From UBA2357 sp046295975 (GTDB lineage: Bacteria; Pseudomonadota; Gammaproteobacteria; Burkholderiales; Rhodocyclaceae), in assembly GCA_046295975.1 (NCBI GenBank), contig JBKBMG010000020.1, positions 23,314 through 87,313 of the forward strand: a stretch of 64,000 nucleotides of DNA, written 5' to 3'. Below are positions 36,684-45,703 of the stretch, in pieces. The position numbers and the translations under genes were made by a program. Within the stretch, counting starts at the first letter, position 1. Every line of letters starts with the position of its first letter. Under the pieces are notes generated by a model. The model saw only the letters and a program-made list of their open reading frames with translations. It made no database searches and had not been told where the DNA came from.

Positions 36684-38129
36684 TTGCACGGCCGCGAGGC
36701 GGTCGCACGCTTTTTCGAGGCCATGGTGTGGCACGACCCGCGCCCCTATGCGGCGCGGGCGCCGACCGCGCAGCGGGCGGTGGCGGCGCTGCTCGCATCG
36801 GTCGGCAATCCGCATCTTGACCTGCAGGTCATCCATGTCGCCGGCTCCAAGGGCAAGGGCAGTACCGTCTTGTTGGCCGAAGCGATTCTGCGGGCCGCCG
36901 GGCTGCGCGTGGGTACCTTTACCTCGCCGCATCTGACCTGGTGGGGCGAGCGTTTCCGCATCGACGGCCGCGACGCCGACGACGATTTGCTGGCGGCCGC
37001 GCTGGCGGCCCTGCGTCCGGCGGTGTTGCGGGCGTGCGCCGCTGGCGAGCCACCGGGTTTCTTCGACGTGGCGACCGCGGCGGCAATGTGGTTGTTCGCC
37101 CGGACCGGTGTTGAGGTGGCAGTGGTGGAGGTCGGCTTGGGTGGAATGCTGGATGCGACCAACATCGTGTCGCCGCGGGTGTCGTGTATCACCAGCATCG
37201 AACGCGAACATGCCGACAAACTGGGCGACACGCTTGCCCTGATCGCCGCGCACAAGGCCGGCATCATCAAGCCGGGCGTGCCAGTGGTGCTTGGCGCCCT
37301 GCCGGCCGAGGCCGCGTCGGTCGCGAGGGCGCGCGCGACCGAGTTGGGTGCGCCGTTGTGGCAGCTGGGTGACGCGCTGCAGGTGGCGATCAGCGACGAG
37401 TCCGAGTCCCCCGGCCGGGCTGGCGATCGCCATGCCGCGCCGGCGGCGCCATCCCCCGGCATGCGCCTGCATCTGCGCCTGGAGCGTGGGCGCGGCGACG
37501 CGGGGGCCCCCGCCGGCGTGGAGGGCGTGGAGGGCGTGGAGCGCGTGGAGCGCGTGGAAGAGATCCACGATGTCGACCTGCCGCTGGCGGGCCGACATCT
37601 GGCCCACAACGCCGCGCTGGCCTTTGCCTGTGTCGCCTGCTCCGGGCTGTTGGGCGGGGCTGCGCTGGCGGCCGCCGTCCGCCACGGTTTCGCCGACGTG
37701 CGCCTGCCCGGCCGGGTGGAGATCCTGGCCCGGCAGCCATGGGTGATCGTCGATGGGGCGCATACCCCGGCGTCTGCTGCGGCACTGGTCGAGGTGCTTG
37801 AACGGCTGCCGCACCGGCGCCGCCTGCTGGTGCTGTCGGCGTCTTCCGGCAAGGATTTGCCGGCCTTGCTCGCGCCTCTGCTGCCGGGCGCCGCGGTGGT
37901 CGTGGCAAGCTGTGCCGACGCGACGCGCTCGCTGTCGGCGGAAGCAGTCGCCGAGGCCGTTGTCCGCCTTCGCCCCGATCTCGAATGCCGCTGCGTCGCC
38001 TCACCCGGCGCGGCCCTCCATGCGGCCCTCGCCGAGGCCGCGCCGCAGGACATGGTTTGCGCCACCGGGTCGGTCTACGTCGCCGGCGCGGTGCGTGCAG
38101 CCTTTCCCGGGATGCGTCGGGCGGGCTAG
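36684..38129 (+). CDS. folC: FolC-like folylpolyglutamate/dihydrofolate synthase, short N-terminus
   Basis: The 481-residue ligase has the P-loop V-A-G-S-K-G-K-G-S-T, F-T-S-P-H-L-T-W-W-G-E-R, V-E-V-G-L-G-G-M-L-D-A-T-N, the H-K-A-G-I-I-K-P-G-V-P loop and V-D-G-A-H-T-P. It lengthens folate with glutamate and would enlarge the THF pool used by the divergent C1 operon. The start is uncertain: TTG at 36684 is used, ATG at 36723 is the next choice, and a CTG overlapping the purU stop (36648) is possible. The P-loop reads S-K-G-K-G where most have T-N-G-K-G. A 9 bp tandem repeat interrupts the middle of the gene. Confidence 0.8.
   Translation: MHGREAVARFFEAMVWHDPRPYAARAPTAQRAVAALLASVGNPHLDLQVIHVAGSKGKGSTVLLAEAILRAAGLRVGTFTSPHLTWWGERFRIDGRDADDDLLAAALAALRPAVLRACAAGEPPGFFDVATAAAMWLFARTGVEVAVVEVGLGGMLDATNIVSPRVSCITSIEREHADKLGDTLALIAAHKAGIIKPGVPVVLGALPAEAASVARARATELGAPLWQLGDALQVAISDESESPGRAGDRHAAPAAPSPGMRLHLRLERGRGDAGAPAGVEGVEGVERVERVEEIHDVDLPLAGRHLAHNAALAFACVACSGLLGGAALAAAVRHGFADVRLPGRVEILARQPWVIVDGAHTPASAAALVEVLERLPHRRRLLVLSASSGKDLPALLAPLLPGAAVVVASCADATRSLSAEAVAEAVVRLRPDLECRCVASPGAALHAALAEAAPQDMVCATGSVYVAGAVRAAFPGMRRAG
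37515..37559 (+). repeat. 9 bp tandem repeat inside folC
   Basis: Three GGCGTGGAG units are followed by two near-identical CGCGTGGA(G/A) units, coding for G-V-E-G-V-E-G-V-E-R-V-E-R-V-E-E. The unit is a multiple of three, so changes in copy number keep the frame. It falls between catalytic motifs in a linker. Confidence 0.85.
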
Positions 38130-38237
38130 CAGTCTGTCGTACTTGATCGGGGGGCGGAAGAATCCATCTCCCGCGCCCAACTGCCCAGACTGGGCTACGT
38201 CCAGGCATACCCGCATGGTTTTTCCCGGGACTCCCGC

Positions 38238-38263
38238 TCAAGATCGTGTTGCCGGTGCCGATA
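38238..38263 (+). promoter_or_regulatory. FliA (sigma-28) promoter of the Cache chemoreceptor gene
   Basis: TCAAG-N14-GCCGATA matches the flagellar sigma consensus used in Pseudomonas and betaproteobacteria exactly. It lies about 80 bp ahead of the chemoreceptor ATG at 38344, so the receptor is expressed with the flagellum. Confidence 0.8.
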
Positions 38264-38343
38264 GCGCGTCAACAGGCCGGTACGGTTGGCGTGCCGCCGC
38301 AAATTCAAGCATTCACATCTCGGGTGACCGGGGGGAGACGATC

Positions 38344-39966
38344 ATGCTGAATACCACGAGCCTCAAGGCGCGGTTGACGATATCGGTACTGGTTGCCATG
38401 GTGGGCATGCTGGCGCTGGCGGCCTTCCAGATCGCCCATTTGCGGGTGCAGTTGCTCGAGGATCGCAAGGCCACTTTGCGTGCGGCGATCGACATTGCGG
38501 TTTCGGCGACTGCGGATTTCCATGAACGCGAGAAGAGCGGCGCCCTGAGCCGCGAGCAAGCGCAGGAAGAGGCGCGCAAGGTGTTGCGCAGCGTGCGTTA
38601 CCTGGGCAGCGAGTACTACTACGTGTATGACGTGCGCGGCATGGGCGTGGTCCATCCCATCCGCCCCGAGTACGAGGGGGCGAGCCATTGGGACAGGCAG
38701 GACCGGGCCGGCAACTACACCGTGCGCAATCTGCTGTCGGCTGCGACCCAGGGTGACGGTTTCACCTCCACGCTCACGCCCAAGCCGGGTAGCGACGTGC
38801 AGGTGGAAAAGCTTCAGCATCTGAAACGCTTTGCGCCCTGGGACTGGGTGATCGGCACCGGGCTGTACATCGATGATCTGGACGAGGTGTTCTACGCCCA
38901 ACTGACCCGTGCCGGCATCGTCATCGTGATCGCGCTGCTGGTGGTGGGCGGGGTGGCCTGGGTGATCGCGCGCACCATTCTGCGCCAGATCGGTGGCGAA
39001 CCGGCAGACGTCATGCGCATCATGGAGGTCGCGAGCAAGGGCGACCTCGCGGTGGACACCGGGCATGCGCCTGCGGGCAGCGTGCTGGGTTCGCTCGGCG
39101 CCATGCTCACAGGCCTGCGCGGCTTGATGCGCCAGCTCGGCGAGAGCGCGAAGACCCTGGTCGCCAATGCCGAACAGATTTCCACGGCGGCCAACGAGGT
39201 GGCGATCGCATCGCGCACCCAGTCCGATGCCACCTCGGCCATGGCGGCGGCCATCGAGGAGCTCACGGTCAGCGTGAACCACATTTCGGAGAGCGCCCGC
39301 GACACCGAGTCGAATTCGGCCCAGGCGGTCGAGCACGCCGGTTCCGGTGAGAGCATGGTGCAACGCGCAGCGGGTGAGATCGAGCAGATCGCCGCCAGCG
39401 TCACCGCCACCGCAGAGCGCATCCGCAGCCTGGGGCAGCGCGCCGCGGAGATCTCAAGCATCGCCAATGTGATCAAGGAGATCGCCTCGCAGACCAATCT
39501 GCTGGCCTTGAACGCGGCCATCGAGGCGGCGCGCGCAGGTGAACAGGGGCGCGGTTTTGCGGTGGTGGCCGACGAGGTGCGCGGTCTGGCGGAGCGTACG
39601 GCGTCGGCCACGGTGCAGATCGAGCAGATGATCGGTGCCATCCAGAACGAGACCACCGCGGCGGTCGGGGCAATGGACGCGGCCTTGCCGCAGGTCGAGC
39701 GCGGCGTGAACCTGACCCGCGACGTGGCCGGTGCGCTCAACACCATTCGCAGCGGTGCCGGCATGACCCTGGAGCGCGCCCGCGAAGTGGCGCTGGCAAC
39801 CCGCGAACAAGGCGTGGCCAGCACCGCGATTGCCCAGCAGGTCGAGTCGGTCGCCCAAATGGTCGAAGAAACCAGCGCCACCGTGGGCAGCACCGCCGAT
39901 GCCGCGCGGGCGCTGGAACAGATTGCCGCCGATCTGGAGCGGGTGGTGGGTCAGTTCCGCTACTGA
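38344..39966 (+). CDS. Methyl-accepting chemotaxis protein with single Cache sensor
   Basis: The 540-residue receptor has a membrane helix (residues about 10-30), a periplasmic sCache_2 domain (Y-Y-Y-V-Y-D-V-R-G-M-G-V-V-H-P, W-D-W-V-I-G-T-G-L-Y), a second helix (about 195-217), HAMP, and the cytoplasmic signalling tip I-A-S-Q-T-N-L-L-A-L-N-A-A-I-E-A-A-R-A-G-E. GGGGAGA precedes the ATG. The ligand cannot be read from the sequence; sCache_2 domains often bind small carboxylates. Confidence 0.9.
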   Translation: MLNTTSLKARLTISVLVAMVGMLALAAFQIAHLRVQLLEDRKATLRAAIDIAVSATADFHEREKSGALSREQAQEEARKVLRSVRYLGSEYYYVYDVRGMGVVHPIRPEYEGASHWDRQDRAGNYTVRNLLSAATQGDGFTSTLTPKPGSDVQVEKLQHLKRFAPWDWVIGTGLYIDDLDEVFYAQLTRAGIVIVIALLVVGGVAWVIARTILRQIGGEPADVMRIMEVASKGDLAVDTGHAPAGSVLGSLGAMLTGLRGLMRQLGESAKTLVANAEQISTAANEVAIASRTQSDATSAMAAAIEELTVSVNHISESARDTESNSAQAVEHAGSGESMVQRAAGEIEQIAASVTATAERIRSLGQRAAEISSIANVIKEIASQTNLLALNAAIEAARAGEQGRGFAVVADEVRGLAERTASATVQIEQMIGAIQNETTAAVGAMDAALPQVERGVNLTRDVAGALNTIRSGAGMTLERAREVALATREQGVASTAIAQQVESVAQMVEETSATVGSTADAARALEQIAADLERVVGQFRY

Positions 39967-40258
39967 TGTCGTGGGTGTGCTTGTGCGCGGTACCGGGTAG
40001 GGGGCGGTCCGCGCTTGGGTTTGGAAGAATTCATTTCTAGCAAGTTTAATAAAATCTATCTTTTTGGTGTTTTTGTTGATTTGTTAAATATCTGACAGGT
40101 TTCGCCGGTTGAGGTGCGTACCATGCAGTTTCGAGGGGGTGAGCGTCCGGGCGCCCTCGGACCTGTCGGGCTGGTCGGGGTGGATGCGACATACTCTGGA
40201 TGTCGCGCCAACCGTGCCTGGTGGGCTTGTTTCGGACCATCCAGCAACGGGCCCAGGC
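39967..40258. other. Intergenic region with an AT-rich core
   Basis: Bases about 40025-40095 are strikingly AT-rich for this window (runs such as TTTAATAAAATCTATCTTTT and GATTTGTTAAATATCTG). It lies ahead of the soluble chemoreceptor gene and has no FliA motif. It may be a curved promoter region or a site for a nucleoid protein. No gene was found in it. Confidence 0.5.
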
Positions 40259-41575
40259 ATGTTCAACAAGAAACTGAAAATGACGGCGGAAGCGCTTCGC
40301 CAGGATCTCGCCCACCAGCACGCACTGGTGAATGCGATAGACCGTTCCACGGCACGCATCGAGTTCACCCCGAGCGGCGACGTGGTGCTCGCCAACGAGG
40401 TCTTTCTGCGCACGATGAAGTGGTCTGCCGAGGAGATTGCCGGCAAGCACCACCGCATGTTCTGCGAGCCGGCCTACGCAGGCACCAGGGATTACGCCGA
40501 ACACTGGGCGCGACTGGCCCGCGGCGAACCCGTGACCGGGCGTTTCAAACGGGTGGACAAACAGGGGGGCGTAGTGTGGCTGGAGGCGACCTACAACCCG
40601 GTGTTCGATGATCGACGCCAGGTGGTGGCGGTGGTGAAGCTCGCGACCGATGTCACCCGCCAGGTGGCCGAGGAGAACGAGCGCAAAGGTTTGCTGGACG
40701 CGATCAGCCGTGCCATGGCGATGATCGAGTTCGAACTGGACGGCACCATCATCCGCGCCAATGACAACTTCCTGGCCGTCATGGGCTATTCCCAGGCGGA
40801 GATCCGCGGCCAGCATCACCGCTTGTTCTGTGATCGGCAGACGGCCGAAAGTGCGGAATATGCAGCGTTCTGGAAGCGTTTGCGGGCAGGGGAATTCTTC
40901 ACCGACCAGTACAAGCGCATCGCCAAGGGTGGGCGTGAGGTGTGGCTGGAGGCCAGCTACAACCCGATTCTGGGGGCGGACGGCAAGCCGGTAAGAGTGG
41001 TGAAGTTCGCCACCGACATCACCGAGCGTGTCGAGCGCATCGAGCGTGAGGTCAAGAACTCCCAGGAGGCGCTCGAGATCGTGTCGCACAACGCCCAGTT
41101 GTCCGATCAGGGGGCGGCGGTGATCGAGGGCGCCGTATCCAAGATGACTTCCATCGCCGACAGTGCCAACTCGGCGGCCGCCGTCATCTCTGAGTTGGCC
41201 ACGCAGTCCGAGCAGATTACTTCCATCGTGAAGACGATTCGAGAAATCGCCGACCAGACCAACCTGCTGGCGCTGAATGCGGCCATCGAAGCGGCGCGGG
41301 CGGGTGAGCAAGGCCGCGGTTTTGCCGTGGTGGCCGACGAGGTGCGCAAGCTCGCCGAACGCACCTCCAACGCCACCGCCGAGATTTCAGGCATGATCGG
41401 CAAGGTGCAGGGCGGCACCCGTTCCGCGATCAGCGGTATGAGTGCCACCCAGACGCTGGCCACCGAAAGCGTGACGCTCGCCCACGAGGCCGGTGAGGCG
41501 ATCCGTTCGATTCGCGAAGGTGCGTTCCGGGTGGTGAACGTTGTCGAGAACTTCTCGTCAATGCTGCGCCACTGA
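40259..41575 (+). CDS. Soluble chemotaxis receptor with two PAS domains
   Basis: The 438-residue protein has no membrane helix. Two tandem PAS/PAC units fill residues about 25-145 (M-F-C-E-P-A-Y, W-L-E-A-T-Y-N-P-V) and 147-265 (F-C-D-R-Q-T-A, W-L-E-A-S-Y-N-P-I), followed by a short signalling hairpin with A-D-Q-T-N-L-L-A-L-N-A-A-I-E-A-A-R-A-G-E. The repeated PAS pair indicates internal duplication; such domains often hold haem or flavin. The ribosome site of ATG 40259 is weak. Its 3' end overlaps the convergent LysR gene by 18 bp. Confidence 0.88.
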   Translation: MFNKKLKMTAEALRQDLAHQHALVNAIDRSTARIEFTPSGDVVLANEVFLRTMKWSAEEIAGKHHRMFCEPAYAGTRDYAEHWARLARGEPVTGRFKRVDKQGGVVWLEATYNPVFDDRRQVVAVVKLATDVTRQVAEENERKGLLDAISRAMAMIEFELDGTIIRANDNFLAVMGYSQAEIRGQHHRLFCDRQTAESAEYAAFWKRLRAGEFFTDQYKRIAKGGREVWLEASYNPILGADGKPVRVVKFATDITERVERIEREVKNSQEALEIVSHNAQLSDQGAAVIEGAVSKMTSIADSANSAAAVISELATQSEQITSIVKTIREIADQTNLLALNAAIEAARAGEQGRGFAVVADEVRKLAERTSNATAEISGMIGKVQGGTRSAISGMSATQTLATESVTLAHEAGEAIRSIREGAFRVVNVVENFSSMLRH

Positions 41576-42508
41576 TCGGTTCGTCGCCCCGGAGGCGTTC
41601 GCGCGTGTTGCCTCCTCGGCGATCCAGTCATGTACCGCGAGCACCCGGCGGTCATCCAGGGCACCGCTGGAATACAGGATGCCGTAGAACTTGCCGGTGC
41701 GCACGCGGCGACCGAGTTCGACCAACAGGCCGGATTCCAGCTCGTCGGTGGTCAGCGTCTTGCGCGCGATCGCCACGCCCATGCCGGCGATCGCCGCGGC
41801 AATCGTGATGTGGTTGCGGTTGAAGGTGTAGCCGCGCCGTACGTCCACATGCGGCACGCCGATGGACTTCAGGTAGTGCTCCCATTCGGCGTACTGGTGA
41901 CTGCCGCGCCAGGCGGTCACGTCGTGCAGCAGCGGATAGTGGCGCAACTCCTCGGCACGGTCCAGCGGCGGGCGGCCCTGCATCAGTGCCGGCGAGCAGA
42001 CCGGGAAAATCTCCTCCTCCATCAACATCGTGGTGTGTAGTCCTGGGTAGCTGCCATCGTTGAGGTCGATCGCCAGATCGAACTCCACGCCACGCAGGGA
42101 CAGGCTGCTGTCCTCGGCTTCCACCTGCAGTTCGATGTCCGGGTAGCGTGCGAGCAGGCGCGGCAGGCGCGGCACCAGCCATTTGGTGAGGAAGGACGGC
42201 AGCGACCGCAACCGCACCACACCGCTCATTTCGCCGCTGTGCAGGCGCGCGATCTCGAGGTCCACCGACTGGTAGGCGACATCCACCACATCGGCAAGGC
42301 GGCGCCCCTCGGCGGTGAGCTCGAGGCGGCGCGGCAGCCGTCGGAACAGCTTGAACCCCAGTCGGCTCTCCAGTTGCTTGATCTGCTGGCTGACCGCGCC
42401 GGTGGTCACATGCAGCTCTTCCGCCGCGAGGGTGAATGAAAGGTGGCGGGCGCTGACCGCGAACACCTTCAGCCAGGCATGTGTCTGGGCGTTGATTTTC
42501 GGGAGCAT
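41558..42508 (-). CDS. LysR-family regulator, GcvA-like, divergent from sdaA
   Basis: The 316-residue protein has the N-terminal LysR helix-turn-helix (residues about 10-70; L-S-F-T-L-A-A-E-E-L-H-V-T-T-G-A-V-S-Q-Q-I-K-Q-L-E) and a two-lobed effector domain (L-P-S-F-L-T-K-W-L-V-P-R-L). It most resembles GcvA-type regulators of glycine/serine metabolism. It is divergent from the serine dehydratase gene, and a direct repeat in the shared control region is a likely binding site, so it probably controls sdaA and itself. Confidence 0.85.
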   Translation of the reverse strand: MLPKINAQTHAWLKVFAVSARHLSFTLAAEELHVTTGAVSQQIKQLESRLGFKLFRRLPRRLELTAEGRRLADVVDVAYQSVDLEIARLHSGEMSGVVRLRSLPSFLTKWLVPRLPRLLARYPDIELQVEAEDSSLSLRGVEFDLAIDLNDGSYPGLHTTMLMEEEIFPVCSPALMQGRPPLDRAEELRHYPLLHDVTAWRGSHQYAEWEHYLKSIGVPHVDVRRGYTFNRNHITIAAAIAGMGVAIARKTLTTDELESGLLVELGRRVRTGKFYGILYSSGALDDRRVLAVHDWIAEEATRANASGATNRSVAQH

Positions 42509-42510
42509 GG

Positions 42511-42623
42511 TTTAGTTTGACTTAATCGAGGCTCAGAAAGAATGGTTTGAATTCGGTGTGATGCGCGACCAGAATGAGTTTGCACCGCTGGCGAAAAGCA
42601 CGGTGTTTTAGCAAAACTGATTC
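42511..42623. promoter_or_regulatory. Direct repeat TTTAG-N4-ACTKAWTC in the lysR-sdaA control region
   Basis: TTTAGTTTGACTTAATC (42511-42527) and TTTAGCAAAACTGATTC (42607-42623) share 12 of 13 defining positions or conservative changes, in the same orientation and 96 bp apart. The first touches the lysR start and the second lies 29 bp before sdaA. They are candidate binding sites of the LysR protein. Confidence 0.5.
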
Positions 42624-42651
42624 AAGCTGCCACGTACAGGAATTCAGCGCA

Positions 42652-44031
42652 ATGCCCATAAGCGTCCTCGACTTGTTCAAGATCGGCGTCGGTCCGTCCA
42701 GTTCCCATACCGTCGGCCCGATGCGGGCCGCGCACGACTTCGTCGTCGAACTCGAGGCCCGCGAACTGGTGGAACGCAGCACGCGGGTGGAAGTGGAATT
42801 GTTCGGTTCGCTGTCCGCGACCGGCATCGGTCATGGCACCGACAACGCCGTGATCATGGGCCTGATGGGCGAACGCCCCGATCTCATCGACCCCGACATC
42901 ATCGCGCCGGCGGTCGCACGCCTGAAGTCCGACGAGTTGCTGGTGCTCGCCGGGCGGCGCGAGGTGCCCTTCGTATGGCAGGACGACATGCGCTTCCACC
43001 TCGAAAGCCTGCCGCGCCACCCCAACGCCATGCGCCTGACCGCCTGGGAAGGGCGCGCCGCGCTTTACCAAAATACCTATTACTCGATTGGCGGCGGCTT
43101 CGTCATCGACGAAGCGCACGCGGCTGCCGACTCCCTCGACACCGACGCCACGCAACTGCCCTACGATTTCGACTCGGCCGCCGAACTGCTCGCGCTGTGC
43201 CGGCAGCACGGCATGCGGATCAGTGAACTGATGCTGGAGAATGAGAAAGCCTGGCGGCCGGAAGCGGACACGCGTGCCAGCCTGTGGCGCATCTGGGAAG
43301 CCATGCGCGATTGCGTCGCGCGCGGTATCCGTCAGGAAGGCGTGCTCCCGGGGGGACTCAAGGTCAAGCGGCGGGCCGCCGGCCTGCATCGGCGGCTGAC
43401 GGCCGAGCAGGCGTCGGAAGGGCTGATCTCCAAAACCTTCTCGGCAATGGACTGGGTGAATCTGTTCGCGCTTGCGGTCAACGAGGAAAACGCCGCCGGC
43501 GGTCGCATGGTGACGGCGCCCACCAATGGCGCGGCCGGCATCATCCCGGCGGTGCTCCACTATTACATGCAGTTCCAGCACGGCAGTTCGGAAAAGGACG
43601 TGGTCGACTTCCTGCTGGCCGCTGCTGCGGTCGGCATTTTGTGCAAGAAGAACGCCTCCATCTCCGGGGCCGAGGTCGGGTGTCAAGGGGAGGTCGGATC
43701 GGCCTGCGCAATGGCGGCGGCCGGGCTGGCCGAAGTCATGGGAGGCTCGCCGGAGCAGGTCGAGAACGCTGCGGAGATCGGCCTGGAGCACAACCTCGGC
43801 CTGACCTGCGATCCGATCGGCGGTCTGGTGCAGGTGCCGTGCATAGAACGCAATGCAATTGCCGCGGTCAAGGCGATCAATGCCGCACAAATGGCCTTGC
43901 GCGGCGACGGTGAACATTTCGTGTCGCTGGACAAGGCCATCCGCACCATGCGCGATACCGGGCGGGACATGCTGGACAAGTACAAGGAGACTTCGCGCGG
44001 CGGTCTGGCGGTGAACTTCATCGAGTGCTGA
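42652..44031 (+). CDS. sdaA: L-serine ammonia-lyase, iron-sulfur type, single chain
   Basis: The 459-residue enzyme turns L-serine into pyruvate and ammonia. Its N-terminal beta domain starts V-L-D-L-F-K-I-G-V-G-P-S-S-S-H-T-V-G-P-M, and the alpha domain contains A-P-T-N-G-A-A-G-I-I-P and the [4Fe-4S] cysteines in C-K-K-N-A-S, V-G-C-Q-G-E-V-G-S-A-C-A-M and T-C-D-P-I-G-G. Length is normal for type-1 enzymes. In glycine betaine catabolism this step follows glycine to serine conversion. The ATG at 42652 matches the family start; the ribosome site is weak. Confidence 0.93.
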   Translation: MPISVLDLFKIGVGPSSSHTVGPMRAAHDFVVELEARELVERSTRVEVELFGSLSATGIGHGTDNAVIMGLMGERPDLIDPDIIAPAVARLKSDELLVLAGRREVPFVWQDDMRFHLESLPRHPNAMRLTAWEGRAALYQNTYYSIGGGFVIDEAHAAADSLDTDATQLPYDFDSAAELLALCRQHGMRISELMLENEKAWRPEADTRASLWRIWEAMRDCVARGIRQEGVLPGGLKVKRRAAGLHRRLTAEQASEGLISKTFSAMDWVNLFALAVNEENAAGGRMVTAPTNGAAGIIPAVLHYYMQFQHGSSEKDVVDFLLAAAAVGILCKKNASISGAEVGCQGEVGSACAMAAAGLAEVMGGSPEQVENAAEIGLEHNLGLTCDPIGGLVQVPCIERNAIAAVKAINAAQMALRGDGEHFVSLDKAIRTMRDTGRDMLDKYKETSRGGLAVNFIEC

Positions 44032-44093
44032 AGCTCGGGTAGCGAGGACCGTCGCGGACGGAGTGGGACAGGAGTGGGTTGCAGGCGGGCGAG

Positions 44094-44109
44094 TGGCGCG
44101 ATGCTTGCT
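44094..44109 (+). promoter_or_regulatory. Possible sigma-54 promoter ahead of gbdR
   Basis: TGGCGCGATGCTTGCT keeps the invariant GG-N10-GC spacing and differs from TGGCACG-N4-TTGCW at one base. It lies 211 bp ahead of the gbdR start, rather far. The rest of the 288 bp gap 44032-44319 shows no gene. Confidence 0.35.
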
Positions 44110-44319
44110 TTGGTCCGGGCACCCCTTCCAATCCGTAGCAGCGAGGTAAGCATGGCGGTCCAACCCCAGTGTGTGCACAATAGGCGGACGCTCCACAGCC
44201 GGGTGCGGTACGTGGACGTTACGACGGCACGATTTCCCGGCACGACCGGGCAAAACAATAAAGACAGCGCGGCGCCCGGAATGGGCCGCACGTGCGGACG
44301 GAACTAGGAGGAGGGTGAC

Positions 44320-45495
44320 ATGAACGGTCCCAGAACCCAGGGCGCCAACGGCGCACCGGCCAAGGCCTTGACTGTGCCGCAGAAGATCGGTTTTCTGCTG
44401 CTCGACAACTTCACACTGATGGCCCAGGCCTCGGCGATCGAGCCCTTGCGCATGGCCAACCAACTCAGCGGGCGCGAGCTCTACGAGTGGATCACCATCA
44501 GTGCCGATGGTCAGCCGGTGCGTGCCAGCGATGGCTTGCAGGTGATGCCCGACGCGGCCATCACCGACCCGCTCGATCTCGACATGGTGATTCTGTGCAG
44601 CGGTATTGCACCACACAAGAGCATCCTGCCGGCCCACATCACCTTTTTGCAGCATCAGGCCCGCCTGGGCCGCAGGATAGGCGCGGTGTGCACCGGCAGC
44701 CTGTTGCTGGCCAAGGCCGGCCTGCTGGACGGTCACAAGGCGAGCGTGCATTGGGAGTGCATCGCCGGCATGCAGGAGGCCCATCCGCGCGTGCTGGTCA
44801 CCACCCGGCTGTTCACCATCGACCGTGACCGCCTGACTGCTTCGGGCGGCACCGCCCCGCTCGACATGATGCTGCATCTTATCGGCCAGCAGCACGGTCG
44901 CGACCTGATGGCGGCGATCTCCGAGATGTTCATGTGCGACCGCCTGCGCGGCGAGCACGAGCAGCAGCGCATCCCGCTCAAGCACGTGCTGGGCACCTCT
45001 CAGCCCAAGCTGCTGGAGATCGTGTCGCTGATGGAAGCGAACATAGAGGAACCGCTGGAGCTTGAGGAACTGGCCCGCTATGTCAACGTGTCGCGGCGCC
45101 AGATCGAACGCCTGTTCCTCAAGTACCTGCAGGTATCTCCGTCGCGCTATTACCTGTCGTTGCGCCTCAATCGCGCACGGCAGTTGCTGCGCCAGACTTC
45201 GATGATGATCATCGAAGTCGCCACCGCCTGCGGCTTCGTGTCCACCCCGCACTTTTCCAAGTGCTACCGCGAGTTCTTCGGCGTGCCACCGCGCAACGAG
45301 CGTACTTGCGGTGATCCTAAGGCCGTGGCGGCGGCGCTGCGCCTTGATCCCGCGCCTCAGCACGAGCCCGTGCTCGATGGGCCCGAACCGCTACCCTCGC
45401 GCGTGTCTTCCGCGGAGATCGCGTTGCTGCTCGCGCAGGGCGAGTCCACTTACGGCAGCGTGTCGCGGCGCATGCGGCACGAGTTGATGGTGTGA
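44320..45495 (+). CDS. gbdR: GbdR-like AraC-family regulator of glycine betaine catabolism
   Basis: The 391-residue protein joins an N-terminal GATase1-like (DJ-1/PfpI) sensing domain (I-G-F-L-L-L-D-N-F-T-L-M-A-Q-A-S-A-I-E-P-L-R-M-A-N; G-A-V-C-T-G-S-L-L-L-A) to a C-terminal AraC helix-turn-helix (R-R-Q-I-E-R-L-F-L-K-Y-L, V-A-T-A-C-G-F-V-S-T-P-H-F-S-K-C-Y-R). The N-terminal wording is close to Pseudomonas GbdR, which senses glycine betaine and dimethylglycine. An AGGAGGAGGG ribosome site precedes the ATG. Likely targets in the window are gbcA and perhaps purU, sdaA and the corrinoid operon. Confidence 0.82.
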   Translation: MNGPRTQGANGAPAKALTVPQKIGFLLLDNFTLMAQASAIEPLRMANQLSGRELYEWITISADGQPVRASDGLQVMPDAAITDPLDLDMVILCSGIAPHKSILPAHITFLQHQARLGRRIGAVCTGSLLLAKAGLLDGHKASVHWECIAGMQEAHPRVLVTTRLFTIDRDRLTASGGTAPLDMMLHLIGQQHGRDLMAAISEMFMCDRLRGEHEQQRIPLKHVLGTSQPKLLEIVSLMEANIEEPLELEELARYVNVSRRQIERLFLKYLQVSPSRYYLSLRLNRARQLLRQTSMMIIEVATACGFVSTPHFSKCYREFFGVPPRNERTCGDPKAVAAALRLDPAPQHEPVLDGPEPLPSRVSSAEIALLLAQGESTYGSVSRRMRHELMV

Positions 45496-45703
45496 TTGCC
45501 TTGGGCGGCGTGGTTCGAGTTCCGTAGTCTCCCCGAGAGAGGGGCCGGGCACCCCCTCCTTCTCTTCTGCAGCGGGTCCGGGTGTCGCGACCGGGCGGCG
45601 TTTCCGCACTCGCGCTGCACAATCCCATGTTCTATGGTGAATTCATCGGAGCGCGCGCCGCGCGTGCGCTCCGATCGGGTTCATCTGCCTGGGAGCGTTC
45701 GCC

